Shown: positions 10,663 through 20,398 of the stretch, piece by piece | Position numbering within the stretch: position 1 is the stretch's first letter | Layout: the number at the start of each line of letters is the position of its first letter | Assembly (NCBI GenBank): GCA_034521575.1 | Contig: JAXHMJ010000005.1 | Span: 1,798,001-1,862,000 of the forward strand | DNA length: 64,000 bases | Reading direction: 5' to 3' | Source: a candidate division KSB1 bacterium | Lineage (GTDB): Bacteria; Zhuqueibacterota; Zhuqueibacteria; Residuimicrobiales; Krinioviventaceae | Translations under genes and position numbers: made by a program | The notes under the pieces: model-generated | What the model saw: only the letters and a program-made list of their open reading frames with translations | What the model was told of the DNA's origin: nothing | The model's database searches: none

Positions 10663-12738
10663 ATGAAGTTTAAAATGCTTATAATCGGATTAGTATTGTT
10701 GTTATTCATCCAGGTATCAGCTCAGGACAGACTCAATCCGCCGTTTCCACGCATAGCCAGTTACAGTATGGGCGGAAAACACTGGCCCCAATACTCGATT
10801 GGAACGCGTTATCAGATACAATCAAAATATGACCTGTTGTTTACGGCAGGAACCGAAGACCGCGATGGCACATATAAAGCCACCCGCTACCGGTCTTTGA
10901 ATCCGGATCAAATCCTGATCGGAGGCGGGGTGAACGGTCTGTGGTTTTATGATCCCCCTCAATATTATCTCTATCGCAGCTACCGCGGCTATGTTCAGGA
11001 AGAAGCGCAATCCAACCAGGGATTCATCGTGGTGGACAGCACTCAGGGAATCGGTCAGGGCGTCAATGATATTCGTTTTGTGTATGCGGTGATTAATAAC
11101 GACGTGGTCAATGTAACCGGCACATCCAATGATACAATCTTTATCACCAACGATGGAGGTTTTTATTCTCTTGAACACACCGTCAGCGTCGGAGATTCAG
11201 TACTCAGTCCTATCCGTGTTGCCGGCCCCGGAGTTATTCCCAATTTTAGCCAATGGTCGCCCGCCGTGGACGGAAAACATGTTTGGGACTATTTGGCAGA
11301 AGAAATACTTTTACGGGAATTTGACTGGGAAAGCGAACTCTATGACGGCGTGTCGCATGATGCATTATCACCCAGGCTCCCCATCACCAGTATAACAATG
11401 GATATGAACCTGAACGGCATTGATGATTTTATCGAAATGGGCAGCAATCCCTATGCGGCCAGCCGATATTCCATTGATCCTCACAGGAGAGAATATATAG
11501 AATTATGGTTTGAACGCGAAAGTGAACTTATGGAGCAACTGACACCTGATCTCCCTAATCTGCAGTTCGGCAATGCAGGCGGTCCTTGCCCGTTTTTCTT
11601 TGATCAGTTGAACGGTCACCTTTATGAAGGATTTTTACGCTGGTCATCCTGGACTCTTTTAAAAAACGATTGCCTGCAGTGGATGAATGCAAACAGAGAA
11701 AAAAACCGTCCTTCTCTGATGTTCATAGAAGACTATATCCCCGAAAAATGGTCGCATGACGGCAAAGACCGGTTCAATAAAATGCGTTTCGGATTGACAA
11801 CGGCCCTGTTGTTTGACTGTTATTACGGCATGACGTTTGGTGATTTTTATTATATCATGCTGTGGTATGACGAATTTGAAACCGATTTGGGATACGGAAC
11901 ATCCGACCCCTTTGTACAGGCCAATGGGCTCTGGGTTCGCTACTTTGATAAAGGTGTCGCTGTCTGTAATCCGACGGGAATGAATCAAACCCTATCACCG
12001 TCTGATCTGGACGGCACCTATTATCGACTCAAAGGCGGTCAGGATCCGGAAACCAATAATGGTGAAATCTTTGATCAACCCATCGAACTCTATGGACATG
12101 ACTATGGTGATGATCTGCGTGGTGACGGTATTATCATGTTCACGACGCCGACAACCTCTGTCTCTGATATAATCGTCGATAATTTTTACCACCACAGTAC
12201 ATCTCCCGGAAGTGAACCCGTTGAGCTCACGGGCAATTGGGGCCGTTATATTACCGCGGGCTATTATGAATGGGACAAAAACAATCCCTACTATTCCCAA
12301 TTCGGCGGAGGCCAGTCAATCGGGGAATTTGATGAAGCTTATGGCTATCACGCCGTTTCGGCCGGCGATGGTGAGGCCTCAGCAACCTGGCGCCCGACAA
12401 TCGGAGTGGAAGGGTATTATGAGATCAGTGAGTGGCATGGCTGGCATGGAGATGAGCCGCATTCCTATAACGAAGCCTCAAACGTTCCATTTGAAATCGT
12501 CGTGGAATCAAACAAAATCATTCAGGGTGTCATTGACCAAACTAAAAACTATGGTCAGTGGAATCAATTGGGATATGTTTACCTGCCCAAAGGGCAAAGC
12601 GCATACGTACAAATCAACAATTCAACAGACGGATGGGTCATTGCCGATGCGGTTCGGTTCAAATATCTGGGTGAAAACGCCACACCTGACACAACGGCTC
12701 CAGAGCCGCCGTCGAATATCAGAATAATACATGAATAA
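10663..12738 (+). CDS. Large secreted protein with golvesin-like C-terminal domain
   Basis: This 691-residue protein has a clear Sec signal peptide (MKFKMLIIGLVLLLFIQVSA). Its middle portion, rich in Trp, Tyr and Asp, resembles the unclassified 'putative glycoside hydrolase' proteins found in polysaccharide loci, but I cannot name a catalytic pair. Residues ~555-680 fit the golvesin C-terminal-like beta domain: ATWRPTIGVEGYYEISEW, then GQWNQLGYVYLP and DGWVIADAVRFKYLG. The protein ends with DTTAPEPPSNIR, normally a linker leading into a fibronectin type III domain, so a C-terminal domain may be missing. It begins seven bases after the methyltransferase gene with a GAGG site. Likely role: processing or binding of the exported glycan (inference). 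Confidence 0.65.
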   Translation: MKFKMLIIGLVLLLFIQVSAQDRLNPPFPRIASYSMGGKHWPQYSIGTRYQIQSKYDLLFTAGTEDRDGTYKATRYRSLNPDQILIGGGVNGLWFYDPPQYYLYRSYRGYVQEEAQSNQGFIVVDSTQGIGQGVNDIRFVYAVINNDVVNVTGTSNDTIFITNDGGFYSLEHTVSVGDSVLSPIRVAGPGVIPNFSQWSPAVDGKHVWDYLAEEILLREFDWESELYDGVSHDALSPRLPITSITMDMNLNGIDDFIEMGSNPYAASRYSIDPHRREYIELWFERESELMEQLTPDLPNLQFGNAGGPCPFFFDQLNGHLYEGFLRWSSWTLLKNDCLQWMNANREKNRPSLMFIEDYIPEKWSHDGKDRFNKMRFGLTTALLFDCYYGMTFGDFYYIMLWYDEFETDLGYGTSDPFVQANGLWVRYFDKGVAVCNPTGMNQTLSPSDLDGTYYRLKGGQDPETNNGEIFDQPIELYGHDYGDDLRGDGIIMFTTPTTSVSDIIVDNFYHHSTSPGSEPVELTGNWGRYITAGYYEWDKNNPYYSQFGGGQSIGEFDEAYGYHAVSAGDGEASATWRPTIGVEGYYEISEWHGWHGDEPHSYNEASNVPFEIVVESNKIIQGVIDQTKNYGQWNQLGYVYLPKGQSAYVQINNSTDGWVIADAVRFKYLGENATPDTTAPEPPSNIRIIHE

Positions 12739-12855
12739 ATATTAGCGATTTTTTAAAAAAATATTTACCTTTAGGTCCCTTTTTAAATGCCTGATATTGA
12801 TAAAACTCGATTCTTACATAACATTAAACAGCCCAATCCAGTATAACTCAAAATT

Positions 12856-14190
12856 ATGAGCGGGAACAGAATAATGGCAAACACAAAACAAAATAGCGGC
12901 AAGCTCTCTTTTTTCTTTTTTGTTGTATCTTTGATGATATTTGCATTCATTTGCGGACTGGTGTTTGCCAGCTTTGAATGGTTTCCTTACCCTTATTTCC
13001 AGAAAGCATGGTACACGGCCAAAACGTTGTGGCAGGACAGTACAACAATTCACAACCTCAATCCTGCGCGATATCCTGAAAAAAATGGTGTTCTCGTCAA
13101 CAAACAGGATAAGGTTTACCCCGGTATCACTCTCATTTCAGGTGCATGGAATCCCGACGATGAAGAGTGGCATTACGGTATACGTCTCGTGGATATGCAA
13201 GGTAATATTGTGAATGAATGGAAGCTGGATCCCGCCAAAATCTGGCCAAAATCTCCCCATACCGACCATACTGCCGGCCTGCATAATAAAAAACGCAGAA
13301 CTATGATTCATGGCGCTCATATATATCCCAACGGAGATATTGTTTTTAATTTTGAATATCTGACACTCGTAAGAATGGACTGGGATGGCAATATCATATG
13401 GAAGCTGCCATATCGAACCCACCACTCTGTATTCGAAGACGAAAACAAAAGCCTGTGGGTTTGTGGCGCAAAATGGCGTGAAGAACGCGTTCCAGAGTAT
13501 CCGCATTTGAACCCCAATTTTACAGAAGATATGATTGTCAAAGTTTCCCCTGACGGCGAAATTGAGCGGGAAATTTCGATATTAAAAGCCCTGTATGAAT
13601 GCAATTATTATGGACTGTTGTTCTTTGACTGGGTCTATAATACAGACGACGTCACCCATCTCAATAATGTCGAGGTATTGAGTTCCGATATGGCCGAAAA
13701 TTTTGAATTGTTTGATACCGGGGATATTCTTATTTCGATGCGATATATCAACTCCGTTATGGTCATTGATGGAAAAACAGAAAAAATAAAATGGTCGTTC
13801 ACACACCCGTTTGTGGCTCAACATGACCCTGATTTTCACCCGGATGGAACAATTACCGTTTTCAACAACGGATTGTCCAGAAAAAATTCCGAATCTGTCC
13901 TGGGCGGCAGCGAAATTCTTAAAATCGATCCGGTTACCAAATCGATTACCCCGATTTATGGTCATAAAGAAGATCAATATTTCTATACCAACCGCGGCGG
14001 TAAGCATCAACATCTCCCCAACGGAAACATGATCATTACGGAATGCCAGGCAGGCAGAGTATTTGAAGTCACTTTAGCTGGAGAATTGGTCTGGGATTGG
14101 CATACATCCAAATGGAATGAGAATATGGTAGCGGAAATCATGCAAGGCACACGCCTGCCTGAAGGCTATTTGACATTTTTGAATGAATAA
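12856..14190 (+). CDS. Arylsulfotransferase-like (ASST) membrane-anchored beta-propeller protein
   Basis: The product has 444 residues with one N-terminal membrane anchor (about residues 17-40) and the rest outside the cytoplasm. Repeated blade-like units with a D/N-G turn (MDWDGNIIWKLP, YPNGDIVFNFEYL, LPNGNMIITECQAGRVFEV, LAGELVWDWH) and QHDPDFHPDGTITVFNNG match bacterial arylsulfotransferases of the ASST families, PAPS-independent enzymes that move sulfate between phenolic esters. In such loci members are also annotated only as 'arylsulfotransferase (ASST)', so catalysis is not certain. An internal ATG at 12874 is an alternative start. Located between a secreted glycan-related protein and GT-C genes, it may decorate or bind the surface polysaccharide (inference). 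Confidence 0.75.
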   Translation: MSGNRIMANTKQNSGKLSFFFFVVSLMIFAFICGLVFASFEWFPYPYFQKAWYTAKTLWQDSTTIHNLNPARYPEKNGVLVNKQDKVYPGITLISGAWNPDDEEWHYGIRLVDMQGNIVNEWKLDPAKIWPKSPHTDHTAGLHNKKRRTMIHGAHIYPNGDIVFNFEYLTLVRMDWDGNIIWKLPYRTHHSVFEDENKSLWVCGAKWREERVPEYPHLNPNFTEDMIVKVSPDGEIEREISILKALYECNYYGLLFFDWVYNTDDVTHLNNVEVLSSDMAENFELFDTGDILISMRYINSVMVIDGKTEKIKWSFTHPFVAQHDPDFHPDGTITVFNNGLSRKNSESVLGGSEILKIDPVTKSITPIYGHKEDQYFYTNRGGKHQHLPNGNMIITECQAGRVFEVTLAGELVWDWHTSKWNENMVAEIMQGTRLPEGYLTFLNE

Positions 14191-14198
14191 TCGCGTTT

Positions 14199-15779
14199 AT
14201 GATCGACCCGAACACATTAAGCTCAAAACATAAAAAGAGTCAATTCTTTCTCTTACTGCTGATACTCGGAGCTGGCGCATTCTTTCGATTTTACGGGATT
14301 GATGCCCAGCTCCCTTATCTTCAGCATCCGGACGAACCCATTTATGTCGAGATCAGCCGAACCATCTTTCAAACCGGTGATTTGAACCCGCACTTTTTTA
14401 AATATCCCTCCCTGTTTTTTTATCTCCGCACCCTGGCATACATCCCTTTCTATTACACTGGGAAAATAGCGGGAGCATTCGATTCACCCGGGGACATTAT
14501 GGGAATTATCAATCTTACCATGGGAGTCAGCAAAGCACAAACTCCATCGCTGATTATTTTTGATCGGAGTATCACAGTTTTTTTCGGAGTTTTATCAATC
14601 TTTTTTGTCTTTTTGATCGGCACCAAAATGCTGCGGAACCGGTACTTTGCCCTGCTGCCCGCTTTATTCCTGGCGCTGTTCAGAAGCAATCTTTATTTGG
14701 ATAAAGTCATTGCTCCTGATACTTTTTTACTGTTTTTTCTCCTGCTTACAGCGTATTATACCCTGTGTTTATTCGAAACCCCATCCCGAAAGAACTATAT
14801 CCTTGCCGGTCTGTCTGCCGGACTTGCCATATCAGTCAAGTACAACGGGGGGCTCATATTACTCCCTATCCTCATTGCACATCTGATCCTTGAAAAAAAG
14901 AAGGCTCTAAAAAATATCAATATCTATATCGCCATAGCCGCGACAGGGCTTGGATTCATTCTAACCTCTCCGTTCGCTCTACTCGATTTCAATACATTTA
15001 TCCACGATTTTTATTTTGAGATGATGCATTATTCAAAAGTTGGACATATCGGCATGCAAGGCAACACCCTGCAATGGTATGCAAGTTATCTCTACAAATA
15101 TGTGGGCATCATCATCCTGTCTTTGGCACTGTTGCAAATTATCAAAGGCTTGTGGAACTTTACACCCAGGCTGATTATCTTTGCATCATTTCCTGTTGTT
15201 TATTTCATCATGGTCGCTCGTATACTGGTGAGAAATGAAAGAACCATTTTCCTGATTGTGCCGTTTATTTTCATTCTGGCAGTGGGATTTATATCCGATC
15301 TGATCTCGTCAAAAAATTCAAGGTTGCAGACCTCTGCCGGATGGATCGGACTTTTATTGTTGATACTCCCGCTCTATCATCATACCAATGCTGCCGTGTA
15401 CGTGAGTAAAAATTATTATTACAGCCCCAATCACGATCTTGCGCGCGAGTGGATCAATGCGAATATTCCTGAAAACTCCAAAATCGTACTGGAAAGTTAT
15501 TCTCCTTTTATTTCCCCTGAAAAATACAATATAACAGGATTAAAACGCATTATAAACCAAGATATTGACTGGTATCTGGAAGAAAATGTCGATTATATCA
15601 TTGTCAGCGATATGATGTATTCTCGATTCTTTAAAAACCCGGAACAGTACAAACGTGAACATGATCAATATCAGCACATTTTTAATAAATTTCAACACTT
15701 GAAAACCTTTGATAAACAAGGCAGGCCGGTGCAAATCTTCAAAGTGACTGAGAAAACTTTGCACCTGAACAACTTTTAG
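14199..15779 (+). CDS. GT39/PMT-family membrane glycosyltransferase
   Basis: This intact 526-residue GT-C protein begins eight bases after the ASST gene. After the first helix come DAQLPYLQHPDEPIYVE (HPDE motif with acidic catalytic-type residue in the first outer loop) and HFFKYPSLFFYL, both characteristic of glycosyltransferase family 39/PMT_2. About eleven hydrophobic segments are followed by a soluble C-terminal region (from ~residue 405) starting LAREWINANIPENSKIVLES, seen in many of these enzymes. It uses a polyprenyl-phosphate sugar as donor at the outer face of the membrane. The frameshifted gene at 1340-2963 has the same layout and the same C-terminal WIQNNIKPGHKVIIES motif, so they are paralogues. 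Confidence 0.88.
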   Translation: MIDPNTLSSKHKKSQFFLLLLILGAGAFFRFYGIDAQLPYLQHPDEPIYVEISRTIFQTGDLNPHFFKYPSLFFYLRTLAYIPFYYTGKIAGAFDSPGDIMGIINLTMGVSKAQTPSLIIFDRSITVFFGVLSIFFVFLIGTKMLRNRYFALLPALFLALFRSNLYLDKVIAPDTFLLFFLLLTAYYTLCLFETPSRKNYILAGLSAGLAISVKYNGGLILLPILIAHLILEKKKALKNINIYIAIAATGLGFILTSPFALLDFNTFIHDFYFEMMHYSKVGHIGMQGNTLQWYASYLYKYVGIIILSLALLQIIKGLWNFTPRLIIFASFPVVYFIMVARILVRNERTIFLIVPFIFILAVGFISDLISSKNSRLQTSAGWIGLLLLILPLYHHTNAAVYVSKNYYYSPNHDLAREWINANIPENSKIVLESYSPFISPEKYNITGLKRIINQDIDWYLEENVDYIIVSDMMYSRFFKNPEQYKREHDQYQHIFNKFQHLKTFDKQGRPVQIFKVTEKTLHLNNF

Positions 15780-15786
15780 AACAAAT

Positions 15787-17346
15787 ATGACTTTACAAAA
15801 GAAATCAAATCTGATCTTTGCGTTATCCATACTGGGCGCCGTACTCGTCTATCTCAAAAACGGCTGGGTATCGGACGACGCTTATATACTTTTCCGGGGA
15901 ATTGAACAGCTTTTTGCGGGGAACGGGCCCAACTGGAACCCGCATGAACGTGTGCAAACATTCACAAGCCCGCTCTGGTTTTGGCTGCTGGCCTTTACGC
16001 GAATTTTCTCCTCCCATCTGTATATAAACACCATACTCACGTCGTTCTTACTCTGGCTGGGAACTCTGTTCATTCTGAGAAAACTCTTTGGAAATGACTA
16101 TGTTTTGCTCGCTTCGGTGCTCCTGTTCACAGCCTCGAGAGGATTCTATGATTATACAAGCTCGGGATTAGAAAACACACTGGCCTATTTTTTTATCGCT
16201 TTGTTTTTATTTTTAAACAACAAATTATTTTCAAAAAACCCGCAATCAAACAGAAAAAGAACGGTCATTTTCAATTTGATTGTATATGGCCTGCTCATAT
16301 GTATCCGTCATGATCTTGCGGTCCTGTTTTTCCCGATCGTGCTGTTTTCAATATGGAAATCCGCGCATCTGTTTACCCTAAAACAATGGATAGGGCTTTG
16401 TGTCGTCTCTTTGTCTCCTTTTATTATCTGGACACTTTTTTCTCTGGTCTATTATGGTTTTCCGTTTCCCAACACAGCTTATGCAAAGATTGATACCGGT
16501 ATTGATAAATTATTGATCATGCAACAGGGTGTCAAATACCTGATATCATCGCTGCTATTTGACACAATAACCATGACAGTCATCGGAGCAGCCCTCTTTG
16601 TATGCATAAAACGCGGAAAGGCCGACAGCGTCCGGTTTTTAGGATACGGCATTGTTCTGAATCTGATTTATATCATCTATGTCGGCGGTGATTTTATGCA
16701 GGGTCGGTTTTTATCCTACGCATTTATGATTGCAGCGATCATTATAATGCAGCAAATTGCCGCAAACTGGAACAAGAAACAACAAGGATTCGGAGTCGCC
16801 GTTCTTCTGCTTTATCTTTTCTTATATCCAAACACCCCCTTTGCAACCCCCCTCAACTATCAAAATTACAGATCAAAATTAATGATTTCGGATGAAAGAG
16901 GTACTTATTTTAAAAGAACTTCTCTCTATGCCCGCTATATCCGTTACCCTTATTCAGTCGTTTTCCCCCCGCACAAATGGAGCTTTCAGGGACTGCGGTT
17001 CAAAATGCAGAATGATCACGTCAGAGTTTTTGGCAATATCGGATTTTTCGGCTACTGGGCCGGAGCAGATAAAATAATTATTGATCCCCTGGGTTTGGCT
17101 GATCCGTTATTGGCCAGGCTGCCTGTGCAGGGTGAATGGCGTGTTGGACATTACCTTCGGGAACTGCCAACGGGGTATGTTCAAAGTGTTGAAACAGATA
17201 AAAACATGATTGAGAACCCTTCTCTGCATGAATATTATGATAAAATCAAACTCATCACTCAAAGTGATAAACTATTCACGTGGCAAAGAATAAAAACGAT
17301 TGTTCTGTTCAATGCAGGTACATTTGATCATTTAACAGAATTTTGA
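15787..17346 (+). CDS. GT-C membrane glycosyltransferase, arabinofuranosyltransferase (AftB)-like
   Basis: This 519-residue multi-spanning protein has a first outer loop reading SDDAYILFRGIEQLFAGNG then WNPHERVQTFTSPLWFW. The DDAY pair and the NPxERVxxxTSPLW string are the signature of AftB-like GT-C enzymes and related bacterial proteins; the two Asp residues are the expected catalytic/metal site. Roughly ten helices are followed by a C-terminal soluble domain with GADKIIIDPLGLADPLLARL, also seen in that group. Which sugar is transferred is unknown. It starts seven bases after the GT39 gene. Its 3' end overlaps by 19 bases with the convergently transcribed membrane-protein gene. Confidence 0.75.
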   Translation: MTLQKKSNLIFALSILGAVLVYLKNGWVSDDAYILFRGIEQLFAGNGPNWNPHERVQTFTSPLWFWLLAFTRIFSSHLYINTILTSFLLWLGTLFILRKLFGNDYVLLASVLLFTASRGFYDYTSSGLENTLAYFFIALFLFLNNKLFSKNPQSNRKRTVIFNLIVYGLLICIRHDLAVLFFPIVLFSIWKSAHLFTLKQWIGLCVVSLSPFIIWTLFSLVYYGFPFPNTAYAKIDTGIDKLLIMQQGVKYLISSLLFDTITMTVIGAALFVCIKRGKADSVRFLGYGIVLNLIYIIYVGGDFMQGRFLSYAFMIAAIIIMQQIAANWNKKQQGFGVAVLLLYLFLYPNTPFATPLNYQNYRSKLMISDERGTYFKRTSLYARYIRYPYSVVFPPHKWSFQGLRFKMQNDHVRVFGNIGFFGYWAGADKIIIDPLGLADPLLARLPVQGEWRVGHYLRELPTGYVQSVETDKNMIENPSLHEYYDKIKLITQSDKLFTWQRIKTIVLFNAGTFDHLTEF

Positions 17347-18875
17347 ACGTTCCGGTTCTGATACAAATAATACGGGGGGCGGCACCTGATTAATTGGAAA
17401 AAAGGTTTGATTTTCTCAACATCTTTTTCCGGAATCGTACCCCGTATTAGCAGGAAATCTGTATGTTCATATCCACCCTGATAATTATGCTTAAACGTAT
17501 AGGGGTCGTAGGGAGGCAGTTTTTTAGTACTTGCATTCCTTCTTAATCGCCACGGCGAAGGAAAATCAACCATTTTATTTATGGCAATGCCCTTGTTCCA
17601 TATTATGTGATAATTGGCAAAATGATTATACGTGATCATGCGTTTGTAACGTGCGTCGTACAAAATAAATGATAAAACTTTATCTTTTTTGATCCCGTTG
17701 AACAAACTCCTGTCAAACGACTTGTTTTCAATTTGGAATTGATTGAAATGCCCGTACCATAAAAATAAATGAATCAAGACTATGGCAGAAATCATAACAA
17801 TGCGATATTTTAAATGTATTTTAGCGGTTAACATACTTCCCAGCAGGATAACGCCTATAAATACAAAAACCGAAAATCTGTACAAGGTATAGTAAAACGA
17901 TCCAACAATCTGGAACATGGTCAATAGAGTTAAAAGAGACATCATAATCAGAATAATGATATAGGCATATTTTTTTCTTTCCAATTCATTGCCTATGATC
18001 CGATTTATTTTTTTTATGTTGTATAAAGATACGGCAAGGGTAAAAACCGAAAAGGCGATTCCCGCCCATTTGCCTTTATCTCTGGCAAACAGAAAATTAT
18101 TATCCCAGTGAAGAAAACCTAATCTTTCAAAAAATGTTTTCAGATAGATACTTTTATAATAGTGGCCGACTCGCCTGACAAAAGGAGCGCCCGTTTCACC
18201 TAACGAATCATGACCGGAATATGCATACCAGATTAATACAATGAGTATAGCCGGCAAATACACCCAAAACTCTCTGACAGCTCGTCTGAATGAGAATCGT
18301 AACAGATAAAAATGATTCACCATCATACATAAAAGAGCGAAAAGCATAATCAAACCATGTACAGAGTACAGGAATAGCATATAAACGGAGAGTATATACC
18401 CGTAGATTTTCTTGTCTTTAATTATAAATTTATAATGTAGTATAAATGCAAACATTGTTAACGGGATGCCAAGTGTATAGCCCGTAAACCCCCAATTTAC
18501 ACTGTAATTGTAAAGGTAAAGAAACGCGAGCAATGCAAACCAGACATTCCCCTTTAATTGTCTGATAAATATTAATAGACTGATTGTAAATAATAAAATA
18601 TAGAGTGTAAAAAAGACATCTTTTGCAAATTCCACGGAAGGAAATACTGAACTGCTCATAAAAAAATGCGAGAAACTGTTGGGCTGAAACCAGAAAGAAT
18701 CAAATTTAAAAAAGTTTGAAAAAAAGTTGTCCGGGCTGTCGATATAGCGTTCAATCGTTGCCGAAGCCAGGTGCATTGGAAGATCAATAAACGGGAGCAA
18801 TCTCATATTAGAAATCATTAAAACATGAATTGCTACCAGACCGGCGAACACCAGATAAAAATAACGTTTATTCAT
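17328..18875 (-). CDS. Hypothetical multi-spanning membrane protein (possible GT-C enzyme)
   Basis: The 515-residue product has about eleven hydrophobic helices and a first outer loop LLPFIDLPMHLASATIERY, in which an Asp/His-rich stretch follows helix 1, as in GT-C glycosyltransferases; the C-terminal ~120 residues are soluble. I do not recognise a specific family. It is the only gene of the polysaccharide region on the minus strand. A strong ribosome site (GGAGG) precedes ATG 18873-18875, and a candidate promoter lies at 18937-18964. Its codons look more AT-rich than those of its neighbours, which may indicate separate acquisition. It converges on, and overlaps, the AftB-like gene by 19 bases. 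Confidence 0.65.
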   Translation of the reverse strand: MNKRYFYLVFAGLVAIHVLMISNMRLLPFIDLPMHLASATIERYIDSPDNFFSNFFKFDSFWFQPNSFSHFFMSSSVFPSVEFAKDVFFTLYILLFTISLLIFIRQLKGNVWFALLAFLYLYNYSVNWGFTGYTLGIPLTMFAFILHYKFIIKDKKIYGYILSVYMLFLYSVHGLIMLFALLCMMVNHFYLLRFSFRRAVREFWVYLPAILIVLIWYAYSGHDSLGETGAPFVRRVGHYYKSIYLKTFFERLGFLHWDNNFLFARDKGKWAGIAFSVFTLAVSLYNIKKINRIIGNELERKKYAYIIILIMMSLLTLLTMFQIVGSFYYTLYRFSVFVFIGVILLGSMLTAKIHLKYRIVMISAIVLIHLFLWYGHFNQFQIENKSFDRSLFNGIKKDKVLSFILYDARYKRMITYNHFANYHIIWNKGIAINKMVDFPSPWRLRRNASTKKLPPYDPYTFKHNYQGGYEHTDFLLIRGTIPEKDVEKIKPFFQLIRCRPPYYLYQNRNVQNSVK

Positions 18876-18936
18876 GATACCTCCAGGCGCAGCAGAAATA
18901 TGATACTTTGGATTGCAACAGAAAAAAAGTTCCCGA

Positions 18937-18964
18937 ACTATATTGTAATTTTAACAGGTTACAA
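18937..18964 (-). promoter_or_regulatory. Candidate sigma70-like promoter for the minus-strand membrane protein
   Basis: On the minus strand TTGTAA (18959-18964) and TATAGT (18937-18942) are separated by 16 bases. The predicted start would lie about 55 bases upstream of the GGAGG site of the 17328-18875 gene. The rest of the 290-base divergent gap to 19166 is AT-rich, with no other feature recognised. Confidence 0.4.
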
Positions 18965-19165
18965 ACTGTTTTAATTCCAGAGCCGAGCCAGGAAACAAAC
19001 ATTCAAAAAATGAAAAATATTTGATGCAAACTGTTGCTGTACACTTTGTGTCCTTGATAAACTCAATATTTTTTGGTATTTTTCTTTTCTGGAAACACAT
19101 TCGGATTCATCAATAATTTTTATACTGTAAATGTTCCTACAGTTGAATCAAAAGCTGATAAAACA

Positions 19166-20398
19166 ATGCACAACTCTACAACGCTGAAAAAAATTGTATA
19201 TTTGAACTATATGCAAGATCTCTATGGAAGCGCCCTGGGCTCTACCATCAAAGCCCGGGAATTACTGCATGGCTTACAGGAACTCGATTACAAAGTTCAT
19301 TTCTTCTGGAGATGCGAAAAACCGGCAGATACTGACAATGCACGACCAAACCGGAAATCGCACAATAAAAATATAATCCGGACGTTGCTGTTTACACCAT
19401 TCCAAATTTTAAAAGCGCTGGTATCCGGCGTAGAGGAAGCGAAAATTGTTCGACGAGTCAAGCCTGATTTGCTCATTACCCGACTTGATGCCTTTCGCTT
19501 TTCCAGTGTTCTCGTTTCAAACTATTACAATCTCCCGCTTATCCTCGAAGCGGACGGGGCTTGCTCCTACGAGTGGCTGCAGTATCACGGGGGACCGCAT
19601 CTCTGGCCCCGCTGGCTGCTCTTGTGTGAAAAATTCATTATGAAACACTCTGATCACATCTTTGTCCAGTCTTTGCCGACCCAATCATACTATCTTCAAA
19701 CACACAGAATATCAAAAAGTAAGATCACGGTCATCACCAACGGCGCCCATCCTTCGGAACCTGTTCCGGAGAAAAAACTCGACAATTTAAGACAACTATA
19801 TAATATCCAAACAAAAGAAACAGTTATCGGCTTTTCAGGCTCCATGCATCACTGGCACGGCATTGAGCAGTTAAAAGAATTGATTACAGACATTCTCGCA
19901 CACTACAAAACATGCAAATTCATATTTGTCGGCGGAGGCGGACCGGAAACCGCTTCCATCAGAGAACAATTCAAACATGAAACCCGGGTTGTATTCACCG
20001 GAAACGTTCCGTTTGAACACATGCCGGCACATCTGGCTTTGTTCGACATCGCATTGGCGCCGTATCCGCCCATGCCGCTGTTTTATTTTTCTCCGGTCAA
20101 ACTATTCGAATATATGGCAGCCGGCAAGGCCATTGTCGCTGCCCGGATCGGCCAGATCAACAATGTGCTGAAAAATAAAGTGACAGGCATGTTGTACACA
20201 CCGGGAGACCTGGACGACATGCATTCCTGTATCAAAACACTGGTTGAAAATCCGGGTTTGCGTTCAAAACTGGCTCAAAACGCACAACACGAGTTCCGAC
20301 AAAAACATACATGGGCGCAAAAATCAAACCAGCTTGCGCATCTCATCGAAACCACACTGAACAAAAGGAAATGCAATGAAAGTACTTCAACTTGTTGA
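19166..20398 (+). CDS. Family 4 glycosyltransferase
   Basis: The GT-B protein has a GT4-type C-terminal domain: TVIGFSGSMHHWHGIEQLKE, KFIFVGGGGPE, then APYPPMPLFYFSPVKLFEYM with the acidic KLFEYMAAGK loop that binds the nucleotide-sugar donor. The N-terminal acceptor domain begins LNYMQDLYGSALGSTIKARE. I chose ATG 19166 because the frame upstream (from 19073) is low-complexity and lacks a family-like start, though no strong ribosome site separates the two options. It is the first of three tandem GT4 genes; its last 23 bases overlap the next start, suggesting coupled translation. Substrate unknown. Confidence 0.85.
   Translation: MHNSTTLKKIVYLNYMQDLYGSALGSTIKARELLHGLQELDYKVHFFWRCEKPADTDNARPNRKSHNKNIIRTLLFTPFQILKALVSGVEEAKIVRRVKPDLLITRLDAFRFSSVLVSNYYNLPLILEADGACSYEWLQYHGGPHLWPRWLLLCEKFIMKHSDHIFVQSLPTQSYYLQTHRISKSKITVITNGAHPSEPVPEKKLDNLRQLYNIQTKETVIGFSGSMHHWHGIEQLKELITDILAHYKTCKFIFVGGGGPETASIREQFKHETRVVFTGNVPFEHMPAHLALFDIALAPYPPMPLFYFSPVKLFEYMAAGKAIVAARIGQINNVLKNKVTGMLYTPGDLDDMHSCIKTLVENPGLRSKLAQNAQHEFRQKHTWAQKSNQLAHLIETTLNKRKCNESTSTC

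Noticed and set aside
12739-12800. AT-only inverted repeat (AAATATT...AATATTT) as a terminator after the golvesin-domain gene
   Set aside because: The stem is only A/T and seven pairs long, too weak to claim.
64-15000. Search for transposases, integrases or terminal repeats that would explain the disrupted left-end genes
   Set aside because: No transposase-like protein, target-site duplication or inverted terminal repeat was seen; the lesions are single-base shifts.
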